Of a stretch of 25,177 nt of DNA, positions 7,682 through 17,191 are shown piece after piece (position 1 is the stretch's first letter; the number at the start of each line of letters is the position of its first letter). The position numbers were made by a program, and so were the translations under genes. This stretch comes from JBGSTR01 sp963707135 (GTDB taxonomy: Bacteria; Pseudomonadota; Gammaproteobacteria; Chromatiales; Chromatiaceae): assembly GCA_963707135.1 (NCBI GenBank), contig CAVPOY010000028.1, forward strand, positions 1 through 25,177. The letters run 5' to 3'. The notes under the pieces were generated by a model. That model saw only the letters and a list, made by a program, of their open reading frames with translations. It ran no database searches and was not told where the DNA came from.

Positions 7682-8071
7682 ATGAATAGACGAGGCTTCA
7701 TCCTGACTTTGCTCGGTGTGTGTTGTGAGTCGGCGTTTGCCGGTTCACGCCGATACGTTGCGTCGGGAGTTGTAACGGGAAACCCGGATCTCAAGGAGTT
7801 CAAGCGATTCGCAGCGAGTATCGTAAGGGATCTTGATGGGGCCCGTGCACTTGGCAAACGATATTTGCAGTCGAACGGACAGGTTGAGCGGGAAATTGGA
7901 GAGCTGATCCATTTCACTGGGCTGCCGATCGGAGCGACGGATCAGGAACGTCGCGTCGCTTTCGCTCGTCGGGTGACCGAAGATTATCGGGAGGGCAGGA
8001 CCGTCTTGATAGATGGGTGGATCGTTGCGCGCTGCGAAGCCTGCCTTTGTGCCTTAGTGTCCCTGCTCTAG
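7682..8071 (+). CDS. Small exported protein, hypothetical
   Basis: This 129-aa protein begins MNRRGFILTLLGVCCESAFAG, an export signal with a twin-arginine-like start (NRRGF) and probable cleavage after AFA. The mature part is polar and includes RRVAFARRVTEDYREGRTVLIDGWIVARCEACLCAL near the C-terminus. A loose GGGGGT stretch lies 11 bases before the ATG. It stands alone between the IS110 and IS91 elements. I do not recognise a family with known function; periplasmic location is the only supported statement. Confidence 0.65.
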   Translation: MNRRGFILTLLGVCCESAFAGSRRYVASGVVTGNPDLKEFKRFAASIVRDLDGARALGKRYLQSNGQVEREIGELIHFTGLPIGATDQERRVAFARRVTEDYREGRTVLIDGWIVARCEACLCALVSLL

Positions 8072-8261
8072 CGCGGGGTCCGCAGTGAACAGGTCTTTTG
8101 TGCGTACTCGGAGTCGGCGATGTGGGTTGCGGAAGCTGGACCCGGGGTTTGTTGATATAGTTTGTCTCGGGAAGCAATAGAGCCGGATCTTTCTTCTGAC
8201 CCTTCTTGGTGCGGAAAGCGCGATCTGCGTGAGGGCTTTCACGACGGCGCACGTGGTTGGA

Positions 8262-10040
8262 GGGGATAGGAAATCCAACCGCCCCTAAGGCCCCCTAAGG
8301 CTGATCTGAGCGGGTCGCTACCATCGAAGGCGCGTTCAGGCAAGGCCGCTTGGGAAGGCGCAAAGCGGGGAGGTAGGTAAGAATCGGCCGTCCCGACCTG
8401 CGGCAGGGTTACGGAGGGCGTTGAATTCCGCATTTGCGACAACGGGGGCACGCGGGTGTGCATGTCGCGCACAAAACCGCCCGGCGGCGTGGACTACCAC
8501 TGCACCTGCTGGTCGAAGACGTACTCGGGTTGCGGTTGGGCCAGCGCGTCCCAGTCCGGGAGCGGCACGTGCGCGTCGTCCCAGGCGGGCGGCCCGCGGG
8601 CCGGGGTGATGGGCGGCGGCTCGGCCGGCTCGCCGATGTGGGTGAGGATGCGCCGCACCGGGGCGGCCTCGGTGATGAAGGCGACGATGCGCATGTCGGC
8701 ACCGCAGTTCGGGCAGACCAGCGGCAGGGACTCGAACAGGCGCGCGAGCAGCATGGCCCACAGGTAGTGCGCCGGGGAGCGGCCGCTTGGCGCCGCGGCA
8801 GCGGGTGTGAAGCGGCGCGGCGGTCGCGGTGGGCAAGTCAGGTCCGCATCGCGCCCGTAGGCGGTGGCGGCCAGGCGTAGCGGCGCATTGGGTGCCAGCA
8901 CACCGTGATAGCGGTGGCGGTGCAGGCGCGGCGGCGGGATCAGGGCGGCGAGGTGGTCGATGAGCTCCAGCGGGGTGAGGGACAGCGCGGTGCGCCCGTC
9001 GCGCTGGGGTCTCGGCAGACGATAGACGATCCGCTCTTCGTTGACCTGTTCGATCCGCTCAAGGGCGAAGGGCGGGCGTGCGCAGTAGCGCAGCAGCCGT
9101 TCCAGTCCGGCCCGGTCGTGGCCGGCGATGCACACCGAGGCGTCGAGCGAGAAACCGCTGCTGGCCCAGGCGAGCATGTCGCGGGCGTCATCGGGATCGA
9201 GCAGGCCGTGGCGGGAGAACCAGCGCAGCACGCGGCGGCGTACCTGCTCGTTCGATGCGCAGCAACCTCTTCTGGCGTCAGGTGCCGAGGCCTGTCGGAA
9301 CTGGACCCCGCCGGCTTCGCAGGGCTCGAACACGCCGTCGAGGATGCAGCAGTGGTAGTGGAGGTGGCGGTTGAGCGAAGCACCGAAGCGGTGGACGAAG
9401 CTGACCGCCCCGAAGCGCGCCTGCGCCGAGGCCCCGGGCTGCTGTTGCGCAGATGGGCCTCGATCACCCGCAGGAGGATGTGCAGCACGGCGGTGACCGC
9501 CTTGGGCTCGCGCTCCAGGAAGTAGCGCAGGCGCTTGGGTACCGACAGCACCCATTGGCGCACCGGCAGGGGCGGGAAGACGTGATCGACCAGGTGCGCG
9601 GCGGTCTCCGCCATGCGCCGGGCGTTGCAGGACGGGCAGACGCCGCGCCCCTTGCAGGAGAAGGCCACCAGGAAGTCGTGGCCGCACTCGCCACATCGGG
9701 CGCGGGCAAAGCCGTAGGCGAGGATGCCGCATTCGAGATAACGCCGAAACGCCTCTTCCACATAGGCCGGTGCATGCCAGCCATCCCAGTCGGCTTCGCC
9801 GGCAAGCGCCAGGTAGGTCTCCAGGTGCTGCTGAACGATCTGGTAGAGGGTTGTGCTCTCGGGGCGGTGGCGTTCGTAGATACCGGGCGCCGGTCCCGCT
9901 CTTGCCGGGCACCCTCCGCCGCCAGCGGCATCGCCAGTTCCCCCTCGGGCGTCCATGCCCGGTATCCTGCCGCTCGCTTATGGCAGGACGCGATCGGCAG
10001 TCTCTGCGATTCAGGTCAGCCTAGGCCCGCTGGCTTGTAG
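8262..10040 (-). mobile_element. IS91-family insertion element, near full length
   Basis: The element runs from GGGGATAGG at 8262 (3' end, shared with the fragment at 2799) through the transposase to somewhere around 9960-10040; the 5' boundary is approximate. IS91-type elements move by rolling-circle replication, lack inverted repeats and make no target duplication, consistent with none being visible. It sits 80-160 bp beyond the stop codon of the RND pump gene. Confidence 0.75.
8494..9956 (-). pseudogene. IS91-family transposase, frame-broken
   Basis: The N-terminal frame from 9956 carries the zinc-binding region (ARCGECGHDFLVAFSCKGRG and CPSCNARRM) and then VPKRLRYFLEREP. One G missing near 9450 shifts it into the frame reading VSFVHRFGASLNRHLHYHCC. 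That H.H.H segment is the HUH-like metal site. The C-terminal CPNCGADMRIVAF and a TAG at 8494 follow. A second pair of compensating shifts near 9240-9290 scrambles about ten residues around LTPEEVAA. Corrected, the protein would be ~485 residues, normal for the family. As written it is not translatable in one piece. Confidence 0.85.
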
Positions 10041-10119
10041 GCATGGGCCCCGGTAGATGCATTCCATGTCTTTCTCCGGGTTGGAAGAGGTCACGGCCTG
10101 TCTGGCCGTCGCCTCGGGC

Positions 10120-13100
10120 TCACCCTTCCGCCTGCGCCGGCGCCTCTTTGGCGGCCCCCCGGCTCACCGCCCCGCCGTGGAACTTCTCCCGCAACCGCTG
10201 AAACACCACGTACAGCATCGGGATCAGGAAGATGCCGACCGTCGAGGCGACCAGCATGCCGCCGAACACGGCCGTGCCGACCCCGCGCTGACTGGCCTCG
10301 CCGGCGCCGCTGGCGATGACCAGCGGCACCAGGCCGAGGATGAAGGCGAAGCTGGTCATGAGCACGGCGCGGATGCGCAGCCGGGCGGCGTTGGTGGCGG
10401 CATCCAGGATGGACTTGCCGGCGGCCCGCTCCTCCATGGCGAACTCGACGATCAGGATCGCGTTCTTGCTCGCGAGCCCGATCAGCACGACGATGCCGAC
10501 CTGGGCGTAGAGGTCGTTGGGCAGCCCGGCGACCCAGAGCGCCGCCATGGCGCCGAGCACGCCGATGGTGACCGAGAGCAGCACCGCCGTCGGCATGGAC
10601 CAGCTCTCGTAGAGGGCGACCAGGAAGAGGTAGGCGAAGAGCACCGCGAGCCCGAGCACGATGGGGGTCTTGCCGCCGGCCTCCTTCTCCTGGAAGGCGG
10701 TGCCGGTCCACTCGAAGCCATAGCCCGCGGGCAGGGTCCTGGCGGAGACCTGCTCCATGGCGGTCAGGGCATCGCCCGAGCTGCGGCCGGGCGCCGGGTC
10801 CGCCCTGGATGGTGATGCTGCGGTAGTTGTTGTAGCGCTGCAGCAGCTGCGGACCGAGCTGGAGCTCGGGCGCCATGATGGCGCGGACGGGCACCATCTC
10901 GCCCTTGGCGTTGCGCACATGGATGCGGTAGACGTCGTCGAAGCGCTTGCGATCCTGCTCCTCGCCCTGGACCTGGACCTGCCAGACCCGTCCGAACTTG
11001 TTGAAGTCGTTTACATAGTAGCCGCCCAGCGTAGCCTGAAGAGCGGTGAAGATGTCGCTCACCTGGATCCCGAGCGTCTGTGCCTTCTCCCGGTCGATGT
11101 CGAGATAGACCTGGGGATTGTTCGGTCGCCCAGGTGGAGAAGACCCGCTCCAGAGCCGGGTCCTGATTGGCCGCCAGGATCAGTGCGCGCATGACCGCGG
11201 CCAGCTCCTCCGGTGGCTGGCCTTGCAGGTCCTGGAGCTGGTACTCGAAGCCGCCCCCGGTGCCGAGCCCGATGATGGGCGGCAGGTTGAAGGGGATCAC
11301 CCGGGCGACAGGGATTGCCGCCGTCTGCGCCGCGATGCGGCCGATGACCGCGTTCACCTTGAGGTCCGGCGTGGTGCGCTCCTCGAAGGGCTTGAGCCGG
11401 CCGATGACCAGTCGCGGCGTTGGACTGCGATGGCGCCGTCGAGGATGCTGTAGCCCGGCACCGTCAGCACATGGGCCACGGCCGGATCGGCCATCGACGA
11501 TCTTCTCGACCTGCTTCACCACCTCCAGGGTGCGGTTCACGCGACGCCCCCTGGGGAAGCTGGATCTCGGCCATGAAGGCGCCCTGATCCTCCTCGGGCA
11601 GGAAGCCCGTCGGGGTCACCTTGAACAGCCAGCCGGTCGCGAGCCCGGCGCCCGCCACCGCCACCAGCACCAGGAGCGCGACCCGCACCAGCCGCGCGAC
11701 CAGGTGCGCATAGCCGTCGCGCACCCCGTCGATGCCGCGCATCACGTAGCCCATGATCCCGCGCTTGTGGTGGCCGGGCTTGAGCAGGATCGCGCACAGC
11801 GCCGGCGAGAGGGTCAGCGCGTTGATGGCCGAGATCAGCATGGAGAAGGCCACCACGGCCGCGAACTGCTGGAAGAGCTGTCCGGTGATGCCCGGGATGA
11901 AGGCCACCGGCAGGAACACCGAGAGCAGCACCAGGGTGATGGCGATGATGGGCCCGGTGATCTGGCCCATGGCCTTCTTGGCCGCCTCGCGGGGCGGCAG
12001 CCCGTCCTCCTCCATGATGCGCTCCACGTTCTCGACCACCACGATGGCGTCGTCCACCACGATGCCGATGGCGAGCACCACCGCCAGCAGCGAGATGGTG
12101 TTGGCGGAGAAGCCGATGGCGAGCAGGAAGGCGAAGGTGCCGACCAGGGCCACCGGCACCGCGATCAGCGGGATCAGGGTCGCGCGCCAGCTCCCGAGGA
12201 ACAGGAACACCACCAGGATGACCAGGGCGAAGGCCTCGAACAGGGTGTGGACCACCTTCTCCAGGCTGGCCTTGACGAAGTCCGTGGTGTCGTAGACGAC
12301 GGTGTAGGCCAGGTCGTCCGGGAAGCGCTCGGCGAGGCGCTCCATGGCCGCCTTGATGCCGTCGGCCACCGCCACGGCGTTGGCGCCCGGGGCCAGGTAG
12401 ATGGCCATGCGCCGCGGTGTCGCGGCCGTTCAGCCGGCTGACGGAGTCGCGCTGCTTGGAGCCCAGCTCCACCCGGCCCGACGATCCTTGACCCGCACCG
12501 TGGAGCCGTCCGGATTGGCGCGCACCACGATGTTCTCGAACTCGGCGGCATCGGTGAGCCGCCCCTGGGTCTGCAGCGTGATCTGGAACTGCTGGTCCGG
12601 CGTCATGGGCTGGGCGCCGATGCGGCCCACCGCGGCCTGGACGTTCTGGCCCTGGATGGCGGCGATGACGTCCGAGGGGGTGAGGCCGAGCGCGGTCAGC
12701 TGATCCGAGCGCAGCCAGATGCGCATGCTGTAGTCCAGCGGCCCGAACTGAAAGACCTCGCCCACCCCGGGAACCCGCGCCAGGGTGTCGATGACGTTGA
12801 TGGTCGCGTAGTTGCTCAGGAACAGCGCGTCGTAGGCTGCCCTTGGGCGAGTACAGGGCCACCACCTGGAGCATGGCGGTGGACTTCTTCTTGACCGACA
12901 GCCCCTGGCGCTTGACCTCCTCGGGAAGACCGGGCTCGGCCAGGTGCACCCGGTTCTGGACGTTGACCGTGTTGATGTCCGGGTCGGTGCCCAGGGCGAA
13001 GGTCACGGTGAGCGAGTAGCTCCCGTCGTTGGCGCTGGTGGACTTCATGTACAGCATCTTGTCGACGCCGTTGACCTTGGACTCCAGCGGCTGGGCGACG

Positions 13101-13283
13101 GTGGACTCCACCACCGCGGCGCTGGCACCCGGGTAGACGCCGGACACCTGGACCTGGGGCGGGACGATGTCCGGGAAACTGGGCGACCGGGATCTGGGTG
13201 ATGGCGATCAGCCCGGCGAGCGTGATGACGACCGAGATGACGATCGACAGCCGCGGGCGGTCGATGAAGACGTCGGAGATCAT
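10120..13283 (-). pseudogene. RND efflux pump, HAE1/AcrB-type inner-membrane transporter, frame-broken
   Basis: From the ATG at 13283 the product begins MISDVFIDRPRLSIVISVV and ends EAPAQAEG at 10120. Pieces in three frames give the whole family order: NRVHLAEPGLPEEVKRQG, the porter-domain SMRIWLRSDQLTALGLTPSD, the transmembrane proton-relay stretch LAIGIVVDDAIVVVENVERI with its Asp pair, and the C-terminal GLASKNAILIVEFAMEE. The ~1055 codons match the family length. At least nine single-base breaks occur (near 13171, 12836, 12481, 12405, 11541, 11495, 11420, 11123, 10799), most explained by one extra G or C. HAE1 pumps export hydrophobic drugs with a periplasmic adaptor and an outer-membrane channel. 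ATGA overlap couples it to the adaptor gene. Confidence 0.85.
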
Positions 13284-14494
13284 TTGCCGCTGCCCCCGTC
13301 GGGCTGCTGCGACGGTGGGGGTGGCGCTGACCATCCTGACCCGGCCGCACCTTCTGGATGCCCTCGGTGATGACCAGCTCACCCTCCTTGAGCCCGCTGG
13401 TGACGACGATATCGCCGCCCTGGGTCGCGCCCGCCTGGATGCGCCGCACCTGGGCCTTGTTGTCGGCGTCGACGATCATGACGAAGACGCCCTGCTGATC
13501 CACCTGAAGAGCGGACTGCGGGATGACGATCGCCGATTCGGGGCTCGCCAGCCTGGACCGTCACCCCGACATACTGGCCGTCCACCAGGATGCCGTCCGG
13601 GTTCGGGAGCTGCGCGCGCAGTGTGACGGTGTCAGTACCCGGGTCGGTGGTGACATCGACGAAGTCGAGCTTGCCCGGCTGGTCGTACAGGCTGCCGTCC
13701 GGCAGGCTCACCCGCACAACAACGCTCTTGGGGTCGCCGCCCTTTTCCTGAACGTCGCGCTTTGCCGCCAGCAGCTCCCGCTGGGTCAAGGGAAACTGGA
13801 CGTAGATCGGGTCGCGGTTGACGATGGTGGCGAGTGGACCCGAGGAGGGTCCCACCAGATTGCCGACGGTGTACTTGGCGAGTCCGATGCGGCCCGCGAC
13901 CGGGGCCGTGACCTTCGTGTAGCCCAGATCCAGCTCGGCCGCGGCCAGGGCCGCCTCGGCCTGGGCGATGCCCGCCTCGGCGATGGACGCCGCGGCCTTG
14001 AGTTCGTCGACCTGGGATGCGGCGATGTTCTTGCTCTTCAACAGCTCCTGACCGCGGGCGAGCTGGGCATCCGCGTTCAGCGCGTCGGCCTTGGCTTTGG
14101 CCACATCCGCCTGGCGCTGCTGGACGATCGCCTGGTACTGGTCCGGCTCGATCTCGAACAGCAGCTCGCCCACGGCGACCTGCTGGCCCTCGGCGAACCG
14201 GCGCTCCTTCAGGAAGCCCTGCACTCGCGCCCGCAGCTCCACCTTGTCCACCGCCACCACGCGTCCGACGAACTGGGCCTGCTCCTCCACGGGTTTCGTC
14301 TCGGCCTTGACCACGATCACGGACGGCGGCGGTGCCGCGGTCGTCGGTCCCGTCGGGGACTCGGACCCGCAGCCGGCCAGCAGGCCTGGGACGGCCGCCA
14401 GGGCCAACGCGAATGCCGGAAATGTCGAGCCGGTCCGAATGGTGCCGCGGGTCCGGTCGGATCGCGCCTGGAGGATTTCTGAACTTTCGGGCAT
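13280..14494 (-). pseudogene. RND efflux periplasmic adaptor (membrane fusion lipoprotein), frame-broken near the C-terminus
   Basis: The ATG at 14494 follows AAGGA at 8 bases. Residues 24-42 are a lipoprotein signal ending LLAGC, with Cys42 as the lipid anchor. Then come the biotinyl/lipoyl half-motif FVGRVVAVDKVELRARVQGF, a helical hairpin rich in Ala and Gln (about residues 110-185), and the second half-motif YTKVTAPVAGRIGLAKYTVG. An extra G near 13542 breaks the frame; the sequence then resumes as DQQGVFVMIVDADNKAQVRR. A further shift near 13338 leads to an end PPPPSQQPDGGSGK whose TGA overlaps the pump ATG. The gene is likely translated together with the pump. Adaptor of the AcrA/MexA type. 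Confidence 0.85.
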
Positions 14495-14933
14495 ACGGGG
14501 GTCCTTCGGGATTGGTAGTCGCGGGGCGAGGGATTTTGGTGCGCGTCAAGTTTGCAATCGGCGCCGGCGACGGAGCGACATCGCATGCTAGCCAACCAAC
14601 CGAGGCCGTACAACCGCGGCGCGTCTGGACGCAAGCGCCAGGTGACGACAGCGGGGGTCTAGAAACGATCGTCGGACCGGGCGATTCGTCGGGGATCTTT
14701 CGGGACAGGGGGTGTTCATGTTATCGAGCCGCCGAGCCGCTGGGTCGTTCCGCCACAGGTTGGTTGTTGCACGCGGCGTCGCCCAATGGTCAAGCCGACC
14801 GCGCCGCCCTGCGGACTTCGCTGATCGAGGCCCGGCTCTTCGGGCGCGAGAAGGGAGCCTGCGCCGGCGCGCTGGGGCATCAGCTGGGCCGCTTGGAGAT
14901 CCGTTGGCGGCGGTAACGAACAGAATCCGGCCG
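14495..14933. other. Intergenic region between the efflux adaptor and the ppk2 remnant
   Basis: About 440 bp contain only short overlapping frames without ribosome sites or family features. The two flanking genes diverge, so promoters for both should lie here, but I cannot place a convincing -35/-10 pair. No regulator gene (TetR or similar) for the efflux operon is visible. Confidence 0.4.
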
Positions 14934-15487
14934 ATGGGCAAGACGACAAGCGGGAAGTCCGAGAAGGACGAGTCCTAGGCCGAAGTTCCAGAGAGCATTT
15001 TCAGAAATCCACAAAAATATCAGCCTGATACGACAAGAATCGGTGTTCGCGACTGGGTACATGTACCCATGCGTTGGTCGCTTTTTCCCCAAGCTACATT
15101 TATGATCAGGTGCCAGGAATCAGGAACTTGTTTGTACCCAGTCGCGCGCGCGATAAAATTCTCTAATTACCTGATTCCATTTATGTATCTTTAGATCCCG
15201 CCTGGAACTTCGGCCTAGGACAGAGCAAGGCGTTCCCGATGTTGCGGCGCTCCCCTCCGGAGGCAAAGCCCTACGAGCAGGAGCAGCGAAAGCTGAATGT
15301 CGAGTTGGTCAAGATGAAGGAGTGGGTTTATCACGAGGGCCTCAGAGTCTGCATCCTGTTCGAGAGTCGCGACGGCGCCGGCAAGGGCGGTACTATCGCT
15401 GGGCAACGTGGATCGGACACGACAATTGGTTCTTTCATTCTCCGGAGCGGCGCGCCGTTCAAATCGACCAACGAGGATTCCCAATGA
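14934..15487 (+). pseudogene. Polyphosphate kinase 2 remnant, interrupted and truncated
   Basis: The first 13 codons (MGKTTSGKSEKDE) end at 14972, where a 248-bp inserted element begins. Directly after it the frame continues in phase at 15221 (QSKAFPMLRRSPPEAKPYEQ), then RKLNVELVKMKEWVYHEGLR and the Walker A region ILFESRDGAGKGGTI near 15357-15401. This N-terminal layout is that of PPK2 enzymes, which transfer phosphate between polyphosphate and nucleotides. The rest, including the Walker B region, is missing; after GGTI the frame reads unrelated residues to a stop at 15487. The gene is dead. Confidence 0.75.
14973..15220. mobile_element. MITE-like element with perfect 19-bp terminal inverted repeats
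   Basis: TCCTAGGCCGAAGTTCCAG (14973-14991) is exactly complementary to 15202-15220. The 248 bp between and including these ends are more AT-rich than their surroundings and hold no transposase. Inside are a 16-bp perfect palindrome at 15054-15069, a 14-bp inverted repeat (15048-15061 with 15133-15146), and a 9-bp inverted repeat (GGAATCAGG at 15116-15124 with 15170-15178). Removing the element joins the two halves of the PPK2 reading frame in phase. A target duplication is not clear because the ends themselves contain the palindrome CCTAGG. Confidence 0.85.
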
Positions 15488-15756
15488 AAACGTCAGAGCA
15501 CGACCAGGGCGTCATCCAAGCGCTGCTCGACCGACTGAACAATCAGCGGATGCCACGGCTGTTGGCCTTGAAAGAAAAGGTCGATACCGGCGAGCCGCTC
15601 GGCGACCAGGACCTCGCGTTTCTGCGGGAGGTCTTTGAGGACGCCGAACGCGTCAAGCCACTCTTCGATCGCAACCCGGAGTATCAGGCCCTGGGTGCCC
15701 GGGTCGTGCGCCTGTACGCGGACATTACCGCAAAGGCGCTGGAAAACGAGGGCTGA
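15484..15756 (+). CDS. Conserved small protein of about 90 residues, function unknown
   Basis: The ATG at 15484 has GAGGA 7 bases upstream. The protein is acidic, soluble and probably all-helical: GVIQALLDRLNNQRMPRLLA, LKEKVDTGEPLGDQDLAFLR, EVFEDAERVKPLFDRNPEYQ and VVRLYADITAKALENEG. I recall similar ~90-residue proteins as uncharacterised in proteobacteria, but I know no function. It overlaps the end of the broken ppk2 frame by 4 bases, a junction created by loss of the ppk2 3' part, so its native promoter may be gone. Confidence 0.7.
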   Translation: MKTSEHDQGVIQALLDRLNNQRMPRLLALKEKVDTGEPLGDQDLAFLREVFEDAERVKPLFDRNPEYQALGARVVRLYADITAKALENEG

Positions 15757-15823
15757 GCACTGACTTAGGCGAGATCCTGCTCAGCCGCCCGAATAGGCCT
15801 CGGGTCCATAGGGTGGGCCGAGG

Positions 15824-16110
15824 CTAGGGCTCGGCTCGGATCCGCTGCTTAGAGATGCCCTGCAGGCAATAGCCGATGAAGTCGACGACGATGCGAGCCT
15901 CGATGTGTTTGTCGCACGGGTGGTAGCTGGGACAATTCGCCAGATCGCGTTTCGGCGCCTTGTAGGCCTGCTCGGTCTCGATGAGCTGCAGGTGACACCT
16001 CCACGGCGCGGGGGGATCTTCATCGGTGAGTTTGGAACGCAGCGGGGAACTGCCTTCGCGGCGACGCACGGTGCGCAGTGTGTTGTTGCGCAAGCTGAAG
16101 CTGATTATCG
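15824..16110 (-). pseudogene. IS1634-like (IS4 group) transposase, C-terminal remnant
   Basis: The minus-strand frame reads LRNNTLRTVRRREGSSPLRS, LTDEDPPAPWRCHLQLIETE and QAYKAPKRDLANCPSYHPCD. It continues with KHIEARIVVDFIGYCLQGIS. This is recognisable as the 'REG.YLLR.NLTD.DP..LW', 'E.AF..LK.DL..RP..H' and 'RIEAHI...FLAYCL' blocks of IS1634-type transposases, heavily substituted. The last block contains the conserved Glu of the DDE triad. The N-terminal two thirds are not recognisable; 16111-16364 holds no clear gene. Confidence 0.6.
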
Positions 16111-16364
16111 GCGCGGTGATCACCCGAACGGGCCGCGGGGGCGAATCGCCACCAGGGCTCGGGTGTGCCCGGCCTCGGACCCAAACGACTGCACCGTGGC
16201 AATCGAAGCGAGGCGCGGAGTTTTGGGCCTGCGAAAAACGTCGGCGGGTTGCAGCAGACGCGAGCCCGACGAAGGGCTCTCCCGAGGACTGGCGATGGGC
16301 GATTCGGGTCGATCGTGTGCAAGAGCTGGCCGACAAAAAACGGCCCGTTTCTCACCCTAAACGA

Positions 16365-17048
16365 TCAACCGGAAGCCTGCGCGATGGCCGAGGGTGTCCG
16401 GCAGCCGACAATCGCCGGGGCCTCGTGGACCAGCTGGTCGTTTGTCAGGGCCTCCACCATGAACAGGGCGAAGTCCACGCGGCGCGTCCGATTGCTCTTG
16501 AGGATGGGGTCGCCGACGTGCCGGCTCCACACCGGCAGCCCCTGGCTCCCGCCTTCTTCGAGATCGCTTCCGCGGACGACCGTCCACCGTGCGTCGCTGG
16601 AGAAAATGCGCTGGCAGGCTTCCACCTGGTCGTCGAGGTCCGCGACGCGGACGAGCCGCGCGAGCCAGCCGAACATTGCCACCATCCACTTGAACCTGCG
16701 CGAATAGACGTCCCGGCCATCGCGGGTGATGTGCCACCCGCAAGAAAATACGAGGCGCGCCCCCGGCGGTGCGTAGTCGAGAACCGCCTGAGCAGTCCCC
16801 GACGCATAGTGGTGGACGCCCCAGGGGACCAGCACGGTCAAGACCCCGTCGCACCCTGCGACAGCCCTCTTGATTGCCGCACGGTCGTTCGTCGCTCCCG
16901 GGACAACGGTGATTCGCCCCTTGAACGCGTCGAGCTTCGAGACGCTTTGCTCACGGCAAACGCCAGTCACCTCGTAACCTCGCTCCAGCGCGTGCTGGAC
17001 CATATACTTTCCGAGCTTTCCGGACGCGCCGACGACGCAGACTTTCAT
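16365..17048 (-). CDS. NAD(P)-binding Rossmann-fold protein (NmrA/SDR-like)
   Basis: This 227-aa protein has a GAGGAGG ribosome site directly before the ATG at 17048; an earlier in-frame codon at 17075 lacks one. It opens MKVCVVGASGKLGKYMVQHA, the GxxGxxG dinucleotide-binding turn of extended or atypical short-chain dehydrogenases, then a beta-alpha unit ending YEVTGVCRE. LTVLVPWGVHHYASGTAQAV and ARLVFSCGWHITRDG follow at the positions used for substrate contact. The classic YxxxK is not evident, so it may be a sensor or isomerase rather than a dehydrogenase. Length suits NmrA-like or BVR-B-like proteins. The next gene, also on the minus strand, starts 872 bp upstream. Confidence 0.75.
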   Translation of the reverse strand: MKVCVVGASGKLGKYMVQHALERGYEVTGVCREQSVSKLDAFKGRITVVPGATNDRAAIKRAVAGCDGVLTVLVPWGVHHYASGTAQAVLDYAPPGARLVFSCGWHITRDGRDVYSRRFKWMVAMFGWLARLVRVADLDDQVEACQRIFSSDARWTVVRGSDLEEGGSQGLPVWSRHVGDPILKSNRTRRVDFALFMVEALTNDQLVHEAPAIVGCRTPSAIAQASG

Positions 17049-17191
17049 CGTCCTCCTCGAGCACCGATCGCACAAAGGGTATGGCGTCCAGGATGCCTGG
17101 AGCCGGAAGGCATGGAAAGTCCATGACCCGCGTTGGGACGGGCGGGATCGGCGGTTCAGGCAGTGAATGTGTGCCGCCGGCCGCGGTCACA

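Noticed and set aside
10057..14482. Long plus-strand frames opposite the efflux genes
   Set aside because: They are shadows rich in Gly, Arg, His and Asp that arise from GC-rich codon bias on the coding strand.
15054..15146. CRISPR-like repeated TGTACCCA units
   Set aside because: The units are inverted, not direct and evenly spaced; they belong to the nested hairpins of the MITE-like element.
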